From contig CANKJK010000006.1 in assembly GCA_947482665.1 (NCBI GenBank), positions 62,001 through 126,000 of the forward strand: a DNA stretch of 64,000 nucleotides, given 5' to 3'. This document shows positions 8,926-17,332 of this stretch, in pieces. Origin of the DNA: Acidobacteriota bacterium. Its GTDB lineage: Bacteria > Acidobacteriota > Vicinamibacteria > Vicinamibacterales > UBA2999. How positions within the stretch are numbered: position 1 is the first letter of the stretch; the number at the start of each line of letters is the position of its first letter. The position numbers and the translations under genes were made by a program. The notes below the pieces were generated by a model, which searched no databases, was not told the origin of the DNA, and worked only from the letters and a program-made list of their open reading frames with translations.

Positions 8926-9381
8926 TCACGCGCAGGCAACAGTCCAGGCGCGGTCCAGCCGGCCGGCCGCGTGCGGCCGCTCGAGCAGCAACCGCACCGT
9001 CGCCAGCAGGAGCGAGCCCGAGCAGGGTTTGCCCAGCACAACATCGCAACCGGATCGCTCCGCCGCGACTCTCGCCTCAGGACTTGGATCCCCGGTCACC
9101 AGCACAATCGGGACGTAACGGGTGGCGTGGTCGGCCCGGAGGCGCTCGCACAGTTCGAAGCCGTTCATCACCGGCATGGTGATGTCGGCCACTACGACAT
9201 CCGGCACCGCCGTACGCGCCACATCCAGCGCACCCTGGCCGTCCCCCGCAGTGTAGACCTCAAAGCCTGACGCCTCGAGAAAGCGGGCGTGCAGTTCCTG
9301 GATGTCGGGACAATCGTCCACCACCAGCACGTTGCACTTCCCACGGGTACGCCTGCGCACTTCCGGTGTCATGGTGCTCAT
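8926..9381 (-). CDS. Single-domain response regulator
   Basis: This 151-residue protein consists of a receiver domain and short tails. The acidic pair is D22-D23, the phospho-acceptor is D66 in VVVADITMPVMNG, the switch threonine is T96 and the conserved lysine is K118. There is no output domain, so it should act by protein contact or as a phosphate relay, like CheY or Spo0F. No histidine kinase is adjacent. The closest is the truncated LytS-type kinase at 10077-11195, which belongs to a class that pairs with LytTR regulators instead. The C-terminal 25 residues are Arg- and Leu-rich. Confidence 0.93.
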   Translation of the reverse strand: MSTMTPEVRRRTRGKCNVLVVDDCPDIQELHARFLEASGFEVYTAGDGQGALDVARTAVPDVVVADITMPVMNGFELCERLRADHATRYVPIVLVTGDPSPEARVAAERSGCDVVLGKPCSGSLLLATVRLLLERPHAAGRLDRAWTVACA

Positions 9382-9600
9382 GGCGTCAGTCTACGGAACA
9401 CACACGGACCGGGCTGTTCACTCGGATACACGTCGCGCGATCTCATCGCGGACGACCCCACGTTTTCCGAGACGCACCATGGGGTTCTCCTGGGCTGAAT
9501 GCGGGATCTCACGGATTGCCGCTCGGTACCCGCGGCCATACCGTGAGCAGGTCATTGCAGTGATGACGTCGGACACGCCGCACACAGCACCGGAGGCCTC

Positions 9601-10080
9601 ATGGCAATCACCACCCCGCACACGCGCAGCAGTCGCCTCCGCCTTCTTGGTGTCGTATCCCTGCTGACACTCGCAGCCGCGGCTCAGGCGCAACAGGCGG
9701 TGACGCTCCTGCCGTCGTTGACGCTCTCGACCACCAGCGACTCCAACGTGCTCTCGTCGAATCGGGCGCCTCAGCCGGACGTCGTCGAACGCGTCACCCC
9801 GGGCCTGCGCATCAATGGCCGCTCGCGGCTCTGGACGCTGGCCGCAGGCTTTACCGTCGACGCGGAGCGTTACGAGCGCCACCCCGAGCTGAATGACACG
9901 CTCTCCCGTCAGCTGGCCGACGGACTCTTCATCCGGACGGGACGCACCGTCACCTTCCGGGCGACGGCTCTCTATCTGGCCACGAACGCCCCGCAGGAAA
10001 TCAACCTGCAGACAGGCCCCTCGCTCAGCGTGGCCCGCGGCCCGGCCACCGAGTTGGCGGCCACTCCCTCGATCGTCGCC
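9601..10080 (+). pseudogene. Outer-membrane beta-barrel protein, 3' end lost
   Basis: The gene starts well, with GGAGG five bases before the ATG and a signal peptide cut after AAAAQAQ. The next 130 residues show alternating beta-strands with aromatic ends, such as LTLSTTSDSNVLSSN and LWTLAAGFTVDAERY, as in outer-membrane barrels of about 380 residues. After residue 160 or so (about base 10080) the frame no longer looks like a barrel. It reads antisense to a histidine-kinase gene and stops at 10212. The frame after the break is Pro/Ser/Arg-rich. I read this as a gene cut by a rearrangement. The intact function was probably an envelope pore or a polysaccharide-related barrel. Confidence 0.72.
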
Positions 10081-10085
10081 CGTGT
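10062..10085. other. Rearrangement or assembly junction cutting two genes
   Basis: The plus-strand barrel gene and the minus-strand LytS-type kinase gene both lose family-like sequence inside this interval, tail to tail. A single break that removed the 3' ends of both explains it. No insertion sequence or target duplication is visible at the point. Confidence 0.7.
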
Positions 10086-11195
10086 ATTCGCAAGCCCGAC
10101 GCCGCTGGTCGCCTTCGCGAGGCTGCCTTCATCCGCGCCATCGCCGCTGTCGCCGACTGTCACACGGAGCCGGCCCCCCTGCCGGACGGCCTCCACACGC
10201 ACCCAGCCCTGACGGCTGTGCGGCGCCACGCCGTGCCGGATCGCGTTCTCCACGAGCGGCTGCAGCAACAGGCTCGGCACGTCGGCGCTGATCGCCTCGT
10301 CGTCGATGCGGAGTTCGACCTGGAGCCGCGCGCCGAGGCGCGTCTGCTCAATCTCGAGGTAACTCCGCAGCGTCTCCAGCTCGGTCTCCAGCGGCACGAC
10401 GGGACGATCTCCCGCGCGCAGCGTCAGCCGCAGCAGTCCGCCCAGCTGCTCAATCATCCGGTCGGCCGCTGAGGCATTGGTGCGGATCAGCGCCGCAATC
10501 GTGTTGAGCGTATTGAACAGGAAGTGCGGGTGGAGCTGCCGCTGCAGCGCCTGCAGCCGCGCCTCCACGAGCCGCGTTTCGAGCTGCGCGGAAGCGAGCG
10601 CATGCCGCTCGGACTGCCCGCGGTAGGTGAGAGCATGGGCGAGGCCCACCAGGAACAGGTAGGTCATCAACAGCCAGTCAAACTGCCGCACGTATTCGTT
10701 CGAGGTGAACCACCAGAACCCGCGGGCCATGCCGGCGTGGCCCGACAGGTAGCCCAGCGCCACCCGGCCCGCACCCATGGCGGCGGTATGCGTGACGCCG
10801 TACACGATGACACCGACCGCATGGACCAGCGCCTGCTGCCAGACCGGCGTCGTGTCGAGCGAGAAGCGGCGCGCCAGGCGCATCACGACCGGCGCCAGCA
10901 GCGCCGGCACATACCAGTACCAGACGTTCAGCAGGGCCATGTGGAGCCATCCAACCCAGTCCTCGTGGGCCATGGCTCCACGGTCGAGAAACGCGGCCTG
11001 GAGCGTCGACGAGACACCGAAGACAGTGGCGACCAGAAAGAGCGTCCGGCGGGACACGGCGGGCGGCGCGACGGCCTGCTGCACCTGAGCACTATCGGGT
11101 GAATGCGCCGTGGGCGCAAGCGGGGGATCAGGGGCTGGCCGCCATTCGTCACAGCTCTCCGGCCGTTCGTCCCAGGAAACTGCGGGCACGGTCAC
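10077..11195 (-). pseudogene. LytS-type sensor histidine kinase, 3' end lost
   Basis: From the N-terminus there are about four or five membrane helices (residues 50-190), a short coiled coil, and a His_kinase domain with LHPHFLFNTLN (phospho-acceptor H222). The ATPase domain follows, with N-box LVENAIRHG and G1 box DSGDG. The G2 box GVGLANTRA ends at about base 10077. A normal kinase of this class has 25 to 35 more residues forming the last strands. Here the frame continues with unrelated residues and stops at 9972, antisense to the barrel gene. The usual downstream LytTR response regulator is absent. The ATP lid is largely intact, but the missing final strands probably destroy activity. The start is a GTG 45 bases from the divergent protease gene. 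Confidence 0.78.
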
Positions 11196-11240
11196 ATCGC
11201 CGTAGCCAGGTGCCTGCTATCGCGGGAAAGCTCTCGTGCC

Positions 11241-11825
11241 ATGCCCGAACTCTCCGCGCTTGGCGTCGCGGTGCATCTCCTGATCGCCACGCCCGTACCC
11301 GCCGATGTCGACCTGGTGATGATGGCCGCCGAGCTGCGCCGCATCTGGCAGCCCGCGCTCACACTCACGGTGGACGCACCGGGCACAGTCCCAGACGGCG
11401 GCCGCACGATTTGGCTGCGCTTTGCGGACACGCTCGGCCCCGACGCCCATGCCCGCGCCCTGGGCTGGACGCCCTTCACCGAAGGTCGGCCCGGCGCGGT
11501 CATCACGATCTCCCCCTCACGGATCCGGGTGGTCGTGGCACACGGCCCCTCGAGGCCGTGCGGTCGCCGGACAGGCAGCGGCTGCGTCACGCGCCTTTCC
11601 CGCGCCGTGGCACGGGTCGCCGCGCATGAAGTCGGACACGTGCTGCTGGGCGCCGCCGGTCACGACCGCTCGGGCCTGATGCGCGCGGGCTTGGACCGCA
11701 ACGAACTCCTCGACCCGGAGCCGGCGGGACTCACCCTGCCGGCGGGCATCCGGAATCTGTTGCGGGATCGTAAGGCCCTTGAAGCCCGGGCTGGCCGGAC
11801 CGGGCAGGGCCCGTCTTCTCAGTAG
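11241..11825 (+). CDS. Metzincin-like zinc metalloprotease
   Basis: This 194-residue protein carries AHEVGHVLLGAAGHDRSG, giving an HExxH zinc site with a third His 12 residues after the first. A GLMRA segment follows that resembles the Met-turn. In matrixins the third His comes 10 residues after the first, so the spacing here is longer by two. From memory, similar HExGHxLLG...H...GxM proteins are common in Acidobacteria. No signal peptide is obvious at this start; the first 20 residues (MPELSALGVAVHLLIATPVP) are mildly hydrophobic. Longer frames from 11103 exist but overlap the divergent kinase. The gene meets the sulfatase tail to tail with a seven-base overlap. Confidence 0.68.
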   Translation: MPELSALGVAVHLLIATPVPADVDLVMMAAELRRIWQPALTLTVDAPGTVPDGGRTIWLRFADTLGPDAHARALGWTPFTEGRPGAVITISPSRIRVVVAHGPSRPCGRRTGSGCVTRLSRAVARVAAHEVGHVLLGAAGHDRSGLMRAGLDRNELLDPEPAGLTLPAGIRNLLRDRKALEARAGRTGQGPSSQ

Positions 11826-13699
11826 GGGCCGTCGCCCTGATAGGCCCGCACGCGGGCACGCAGCGCCGGCAGCAGGTCCGGATGATCACCGACGACGCTG
11901 CGCGTCTCGCCCGGATCGGCGACCAGGTCGTAGAGTTCTTCCTTCCCGTAGGCGGGTGTGGCGATGAACTTCAGCAGGCCGCCGTCGTGCGGCAGGAGCA
12001 CGGCGAAGCGGTTCGGCAGGAAGTAGGTCTGGTGGAGACTGTACGGCTTCACGTCGGCCCGCATCAGGGACCGCCCTTCCCAACTCGCCGGTGCGGGCAG
12101 CCCGAGGCGGTCCAGGATGGTGGGCGCGATGTCCACCTGCGAGGCAAACGCGAGATTGGCGTAGCGCGTGCCCGGCCGGTCGTAGATGAGGAGCGGAATG
12201 TGGATGTCCTCGTTGAAGAGGTGCCACCCGTGCGCCCAGTGCCGCTCACCGAGGCCCTCGCCGTGGTCGCCCGTGATGACCACCAGCGCATCCTCGAGAT
12301 AGCCCTTCGCGCCGAGCTCGTCGAAGAGACGCCTGATCAGCCCGTCCGCTTGCCGCACCTTGTCGTCGTAGCGGTCCGGCTTGTTCAGCCGTTCGAGCAT
12401 CTTGTAGGGCTCGAGGCCCGGCCGCACCTCGTCCTCGGGCCGCGTGAAGACGTGCGACTCCGGCAGCTGCACGCCGAGGTAGTGCGTCGACATCAGATGC
12501 ACATAGAAGAAGGACGGCCCCGCCTGCGCGGCCGGCGGCACCCGCTCCAGTCCTTCAAAGACGAGCCGGTCGTCGTCCATGCTGTAGCGCCGCGTCATCG
12601 ACCCGTCGAAGAAGGTGCCCGGCTCCGCCCGGTAGAAGCGCGGCAGCCCGTTCCACGCTTCGTGATTGCCCGAGAGCAGGAACCAGGTCTGGTAGCCGAC
12701 CTTCCGCAACACATCCGGCAGATGAAACATCGTCGGCGTGATGTCGCGGAAGGTGCGGCTGGCCAGCGTGCTCGTGATGCCGCAGAAGGACTCCGGGCAG
12801 GTCGCGAAGGCCTGCGCCACCTGCGCCATGCGGCCGCTCGCTACCATCTCCGAGAGGAACGGCGTCGTCGGCCGGCCGTAGCCATAGGCCTGCATGCGGT
12901 CGGCGCGCAGCGAATCGACGATGACCAGCACGACATGCCGCCGCGTGGCGCCCGCGACCGATGCGGGATAAGCCGCCCGGAGCGCCGCGTCCTCGTGGGC
13001 CACGAGACGCCGCCGCTCGGTGGGCTCGAAGGCAAAGCCGTCCGTCCGGAGGAAGCTAGCCACGAACTCCGTCTTCCACGGCAGGTCGTCGCTCGCCACG
13101 GCGTGCGTCACCGTCGCGGTGAAGAGGACGACGGCCCCGAGGGTCACGGCGATCGGACGCAGCGCCGCCCGTGAACCGCCGGCCTGCCGGACGCCAGTGG
13201 GCGTGACCCACTGGCGCAGCGCCGCGTCAAGGGGCGTGGCCCACCACCGCGAGAGGGCCAGCGCCAGGGCGAGGGTCCCGAGCGCGAACGCGCTGATCCC
13301 AAGGCGGCCGACAGGAAACGGCTCGCGCCCCGACCAGATGGTGGGCGCGAAGGATGCCACCAGGTGCCCGGTGATGTTGCGCCCCCACGAGAGATTGCTG
13401 ACGAGATTGAGCGCGTAGAGGTAGACCTGCAGGCTGAGCGTCAGCGCGGGCAGAACTCGGCAGGTCCACCGCGACCAGGACGCGCGGGCCGGCGGCACCA
13501 CCGCGGTCACCGCGGCCAGAACACCCAGCAGCACCACATCCCACAAACCCACGACCGCCAGATGCCCCGCGACCGGGTGAAAGCTCTTGCCGAAGGCGGC
13601 GGCAAAGGCGGCCGCAATCGCGCCACCGAGCACGAGGTGAGCACTAACCAGGAGCAGGAGGCGGACGCGAGGACCAGACGACCAGGACACAGATCCCAT
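11819..13699 (-). CDS. Membrane-bound sulfatase-family hydrolase/transferase
   Basis: The protein is about 626 residues. It has roughly five N-terminal membrane helices (to about residue 190), a linker, and an alkaline-phosphatase-superfamily domain starting at VVLVIVDSLRADRM (the metal-binding Asp). It includes GDHGEGLGE and a following HGWHLFNEDIHIPLL, which supply the other metal ligands. Where typical sulfatases have CxPSR, this protein has TCPESFCGITSTL, so the formylglycine motif is absent. The nucleophile is more likely a Ser or Thr, as in phosphoglycerol or phosphoethanolamine transferases. The layout resembles YejM/LtaS-type envelope enzymes. An upstream start at 13759 would overlap the divergent decarboxylase, so the shorter form is preferred. 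Confidence 0.82.
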   Translation of the reverse strand: MGSVSWSSGPRVRLLLLVSAHLVLGGAIAAAFAAAFGKSFHPVAGHLAVVGLWDVVLLGVLAAVTAVVPPARASWSRWTCRVLPALTLSLQVYLYALNLVSNLSWGRNITGHLVASFAPTIWSGREPFPVGRLGISAFALGTLALALALSRWWATPLDAALRQWVTPTGVRQAGGSRAALRPIAVTLGAVVLFTATVTHAVASDDLPWKTEFVASFLRTDGFAFEPTERRRLVAHEDAALRAAYPASVAGATRRHVVLVIVDSLRADRMQAYGYGRPTTPFLSEMVASGRMAQVAQAFATCPESFCGITSTLASRTFRDITPTMFHLPDVLRKVGYQTWFLLSGNHEAWNGLPRFYRAEPGTFFDGSMTRRYSMDDDRLVFEGLERVPPAAQAGPSFFYVHLMSTHYLGVQLPESHVFTRPEDEVRPGLEPYKMLERLNKPDRYDDKVRQADGLIRRLFDELGAKGYLEDALVVITGDHGEGLGERHWAHGWHLFNEDIHIPLLIYDRPGTRYANLAFASQVDIAPTILDRLGLPAPASWEGRSLMRADVKPYSLHQTYFLPNRFAVLLPHDGGLLKFIATPAYGKEELYDLVADPGETRSVVGDHPDLLPALRARVRAYQGDGPY

Positions 13700-13735
13700 T
13701 CTGGGCGATCCGTCGCGTATCTGATAGAAGGGGAC

Positions 13736-15160
13736 ATGAATCAGCGCGCGCTCCTCCACTGGGTGGCCGAACGCGGCATCGCCTATCGCGAGTCGGTGGC
13801 CGCCGCCCGCGTCACGCCGTCCGCGTCACCCGCCGCACTCCGCGAGGCCCTTGGCGGCCCGCTGCCCGAGTCGCCCGCCAACCCGCTGGCCGTCGTGCAC
13901 CATCTGGCCGACACGCTGGAGGCCGGCGGCCTGATGGGCATGGCCTCAGGGCGCTTCTTCGGCTTCGTCATCGGCGGCGCGGTGCCGGCAGCGCTGGGCG
14001 CCGACTGGCTCGTCAGCGCCTGGGATCAGAACAGCGGCCTGTTCGCGCCCACGCCCGGCACCGCCATCGCGGAGGAGATCGCCGGCCAGTGGATGCTCGA
14101 TCTGCTCGGACTTCCCGCCGGGTGCTCCTTTGCGTTTGTCACCGGCGGACAGATGGCCAACACCACGGCGCTCGCCGCCGCCCGGCACCACGTGCTGGCG
14201 CAGGCCGGCTGGAACGTCGAGACGCAGGGGCTCATCGGCGCGCCCGCCCTCCGGATCCTCGTCAGCGATGAAGTGCACGTCACCATTCCCCGCGGCGCGC
14301 GCCTCCTCGGACTCGGCACCGATTGCCTGGAGCGCGTGGCCGTCGATGCCAACGGCGCCATGCGCCCCGACGCGCTTGAGGCCGCGCTCGCCGCCCGGCC
14401 GGACGGGCCGGCGATCGTCTGTTGCCAGGCCGGCAACATCAACACCGGCGCGCTCGATCCGGTCGGTGCCCTGGCCGATGTCGCCCATCGACATGGCGCC
14501 TGGCTCCACGTGGACGGCGCGGTGGGCCTCTGGGTGGCCGCGGCCGGGCCTGATCGGATCCCGGGTCTGGACCGCGCGGATTCCTGGTCGACCGACGCCC
14601 ACAAGTGGCTGAACGTGCCCTACGACTGCGGCATCACGATCTGCCGCCACACCGAACCGCACCGCGCGGCGATGACGGTGACGGCGTCCTACCTCGTGCA
14701 GGCCGCACCGGGCACGGACCGCGACCCGGTGGACTGGAACCCTGAGTTCTCACGCCGCGCGCGGGGCGTGCCGGTGTACGCGGCCCTCGCCTCGCTCGGG
14801 CGGGCCGGCGTCGTCGAGATGGTCGAGCGATGCTGCGCCCATGCGCGCCGGTTCGCGGCGCTGCTGGGTGCCGAATCCGGCATCGCGATCCTCAACGAGG
14901 TCGTGCTTAATCAGGTGCTGGTCCGCTTCCTGGTGCCGGATGGCACGGACGCCGAGCACGATGCCAGGACCCGCGCCGTCATCGCGGCCATTCAGGCCGA
15001 CGGCACGTGCTGGCTGGGCAGTTCCGTGTGGCGCGGCCAGACGGTGATGCGCATCTCGGTCAGCAATCAGGCCACCACCGACGCGGACGTCACGGCCTCG
15101 GCGGCTGCCATCCTCGCGGCGGCGCGCATCCCCTTCCTTCCGCGGGCCACGGCCCGGTAG
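13736..15160 (+). CDS. PLP-dependent group II decarboxylase-family enzyme
   Basis: The 474-residue protein belongs to the glutamate/tyrosine/aromatic amino-acid decarboxylase fold. Seen in sequence: GxxTSGG-like FVTGGQMANTTAL for phosphate binding, H181 in SDEVHVTI that stacks on the PLP ring, D260 in LHVDGAVG, and the Schiff-base K290 in STDAHKWLN. It removes the carboxyl group of an amino acid in the cytosol. The substrate cannot be fixed from motifs alone, and some members are lyases or PLP transaminase-like. The start is the ATG after GAAGGGGAC. It is divergent from the sulfatase and 10 bases upstream of the lipoprotein gene. Confidence 0.88.
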   Translation: MNQRALLHWVAERGIAYRESVAAARVTPSASPAALREALGGPLPESPANPLAVVHHLADTLEAGGLMGMASGRFFGFVIGGAVPAALGADWLVSAWDQNSGLFAPTPGTAIAEEIAGQWMLDLLGLPAGCSFAFVTGGQMANTTALAAARHHVLAQAGWNVETQGLIGAPALRILVSDEVHVTIPRGARLLGLGTDCLERVAVDANGAMRPDALEAALAARPDGPAIVCCQAGNINTGALDPVGALADVAHRHGAWLHVDGAVGLWVAAAGPDRIPGLDRADSWSTDAHKWLNVPYDCGITICRHTEPHRAAMTVTASYLVQAAPGTDRDPVDWNPEFSRRARGVPVYAALASLGRAGVVEMVERCCAHARRFAALLGAESGIAILNEVVLNQVLVRFLVPDGTDAEHDARTRAVIAAIQADGTCWLGSSVWRGQTVMRISVSNQATTDADVTASAAAILAAARIPFLPRATAR

Positions 15161-15169
15161 AATCCCGCC

Positions 15170-15688
15170 GTGGCTCACCACTTCCGGCACGCGTTGATTC
15201 TGGGCGGCCTGCTCATGTGCGGCCTCGCCTCCGGCGTCCTGGCAGGCTGCAGTTCGACCCACAGCCCCACCTCGCCTTCCGCCACGGCCTCGCCGTCGCC
15301 GAGTCCGAGTCCGAGCCCAACACCCACGCCGACGCCGAGCCCGACACCGAGTCCGACGCCGTCCCCAACGCCGTCCCCAACGCCGAGTCCGACGCCGACG
15401 CCCACTCCGACGCCAACGCCTGCCCCGGTCACCACGGTCACCTTGAGTGGGTTCGTGCGCAATGCCTCGGATGGCAAGGTCGTTGAGAACGCGCTGGTGG
15501 AAGTCACTACCGGCGCGAGCGCCGGCCGCGGCGTGCGCAGTGACGCCGCTGGCGCCTATCGGCTGGAAGGCCTGGCTCGCGGGTCGGCACGCCTCCAGGT
15601 CACCGCGACGGGCTTCAGCTCGGACGGCGCAACGCTCGACCTCGCGGCCGACACCGTCTTCACCTTCCAGATCAGGCCGGCGAGCTAG
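15170..15688 (+). CDS. Proline-rich lipoprotein with carboxypeptidase-regulatory domain
   Basis: The GTG start gives a signal peptide with a lipobox (LAGC, Cys at about 27). A stretch of roughly 45 residues made almost only of SP and TP dipeptides follows, then a carboxypeptidase regulatory-like domain ([23 protein letters not shown] to the end). The SP/TP region should be an extended spacer that carries the folded domain away from the membrane, possibly across peptidoglycan. Length is 172 residues. It follows the decarboxylase by nine bases, but no functional link is evident. The repeat region could change length by slippage. Confidence 0.8.
   Translation: MAHHFRHALILGGLLMCGLASGVLAGCSSTHSPTSPSATASPSPSPSPSPTPTPTPSPTPSPTPSPTPSPTPSPTPTPTPTPTPAPVTTVTLSGFVRNASDGKVVENALVEVTTGASAGRGVRSDAAGAYRLEGLARGSARLQVTATGFSSDGATLDLAADTVFTFQIRPAS
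15296..15425. repeat. Degenerate hexamer repeat encoding SP/TP dipeptides
   Basis: About 20 imperfect copies of a six-base unit (ccgagt, ccgacg, ccaacg and similar) encode the Ser/Thr-Pro linker of the lipoprotein. The units differ mostly at third positions and at the Ser/Thr choice, so length variation stays in frame. Confidence 0.85.
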
Positions 15689-15747
15689 CGCTCGCCGCCG
15701 GTTCGCCCCGTTCGACGGGATTCGGCATCCCGCTATACTCCGCGGCG

Positions 15748-17319
15748 ATGGAACTTCCGCTCACGCCCCTTGAATTCATGCGCCGGGCCCGGCGCCTGTA
15801 CGCCGGCCGCGAGGCCGTCGTGGACGGCGCCGATCACTGGACCTACGAGGCGTTCTTCGACCGCTGCGACCGCTGGTCCGCCGCGCTCCAGACGCTCGGC
15901 GTGCGCCAGGGCGACCGCGTGGCCTACATCGCGCCCAACACCCACGGCCAGTTGGAATCCTTCTACGCCGTGCCGCAGATCGGCGCCGTCCTCGTCCCGA
16001 TCAACTTCCGCCTCTCGGCGCAGGAAGTGGCCTACCTCATCACCCACAGCGGCGCGACGGTGGTCTGCGTGGCCGAGACGCACCTCGATCTGGTTGAGGA
16101 GATCCGGCGCGACCTCCCCGGCGTGCGCCACTTCGTCGCGCTCGAGGGCGCGCGCCACGGGTGGGACGACTACGAAGCCCTGCTGGCCGCGGCCGCGCCC
16201 GAGCCGGTGCGACCCGTCATCGGCGAGCGGGACCTGCTCACGATCAACTACACGAGCGGCACCACGTCCCGGCCGAAGGGCGTGATGATCACGCATCGCA
16301 ACGCCTGGGTGAACGCCGTCGGCACGCTCCTCCACTTCCCCCTCGGCGTCGGTGATCGGTATCTGTGGACGCTGCCGATGTTCCACGCCAACGGGTGGAC
16401 CTTCACCTGGATGGTGACAGCCACCGGCGCCACGCATGTATGCCTGCGCAAGGTCGACCCGGCGCAGATCCTGCCGCTGGTCCGCGACGAGCGCATCACG
16501 GCGCTCTGCGCCGCGCCCACCGTGCTCATCGGGCTCGCCCACGCACCGGCCGCGCTCAGGGACGGCGTGCCCGCGGGTGTTCGGGTGCTGACCGCCGGCG
16601 CGCCCCCTGCCGCGACGACCATCGACGCCATCGAGGGCGGCCTCGGCTGGCGCATCACGCAGGCCTACGGCCTCACCGAAACCGCGCCCTTCATCACGGT
16701 GTGCGAACCACGGCCGGAGCACGACGCGCTCACCCCGGCGGCACGGGCCACCATCAAGGCGCGGCAGGGCGTGGAGCTCATCACGTCCGGCGAAGTGCGC
16801 GTTGTGGATACGGCGGGCGTCGAGGTGCCCCCCGACGGCGAGACCCGCGGCGAGATCGTGGTGCGCGGCAACGTGGTGATGGCCGGCTACTTCAACGATC
16901 CCGACGCCACCGCACGGGCGATGGGCGACGGCTGGTTCCACACCGGCGACGTCGCCGTGGTCCACCCGGACGGGTACGTCGAGATCCGTGACCGGCTGAA
17001 GGACGTCATCATCAGCGGCGGCGAGAACATCTCCTCCGTCGAGGTCGAGGCCATGCTGCTCGGACATCCGGCCGTGCAGGAAGCCGCGGTCGTGGGCCTG
17101 CCCGATGAGAAGTGGGGTGAAGCGCCGCACGCCTTTGTCGTCCTCAAGGCCGGCGTGACGGTGACCCCAGACGAGCTGCGCACCTTTTCCCGCGCGCAGC
17201 TCGCGCACTTCAAGACGCCGCACAGCTTCCGATTCGTGAACGAACTCCCGAAGACCGCCACCGGCAAGATTCAGAAATACGTGCTGCGGGGCGGACGCGC
17301 CAACCTCGCCACGCAGTAG
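15748..17319 (+). CDS. Fatty-acyl-CoA ligase (AMP-binding family)
   Basis: The 523-residue protein has the full set of adenylate-forming motifs. These are the P-loop-like [16 protein letters not shown] (about residue 169), the YGLTE motif, [19 protein letters not shown] with the hinge RDRLKD, GGENIS, and the C-terminal lysine in KTATGKIQK. It activates a fatty acid with ATP and CoA in the cytosol. Overall spacing resembles AlkK-like medium- to long-chain ligases of about 520-540 residues. A heme-PQQ protein begins 13 bases downstream on the same strand, suggesting co-transcription and perhaps a shared oxidation pathway. Confidence 0.93.
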   Translation: MELPLTPLEFMRRARRLYAGREAVVDGADHWTYEAFFDRCDRWSAALQTLGVRQGDRVAYIAPNTHGQLESFYAVPQIGAVLVPINFRLSAQEVAYLITHSGATVVCVAETHLDLVEEIRRDLPGVRHFVALEGARHGWDDYEALLAAAAPEPVRPVIGERDLLTINYTSGTTSRPKGVMITHRNAWVNAVGTLLHFPLGVGDRYLWTLPMFHANGWTFTWMVTATGATHVCLRKVDPAQILPLVRDERITALCAAPTVLIGLAHAPAALRDGVPAGVRVLTAGAPPAATTIDAIEGGLGWRITQAYGLTETAPFITVCEPRPEHDALTPAARATIKARQGVELITSGEVRVVDTAGVEVPPDGETRGEIVVRGNVVMAGYFNDPDATARAMGDGWFHTGDVAVVHPDGYVEIRDRLKDVIISGGENISSVEVEAMLLGHPAVQEAAVVGLPDEKWGEAPHAFVVLKAGVTVTPDELRTFSRAQLAHFKTPHSFRFVNELPKTATGKIQKYVLRGGRANLATQ

Positions 17320-17332
17320 AAGGGACCTACGC

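Noticed and set aside
15296-15425. Regular short repeats that could suggest a CRISPR array
   Set aside because: The units are six bases with no spacers and encode an SP/TP protein linker in frame.
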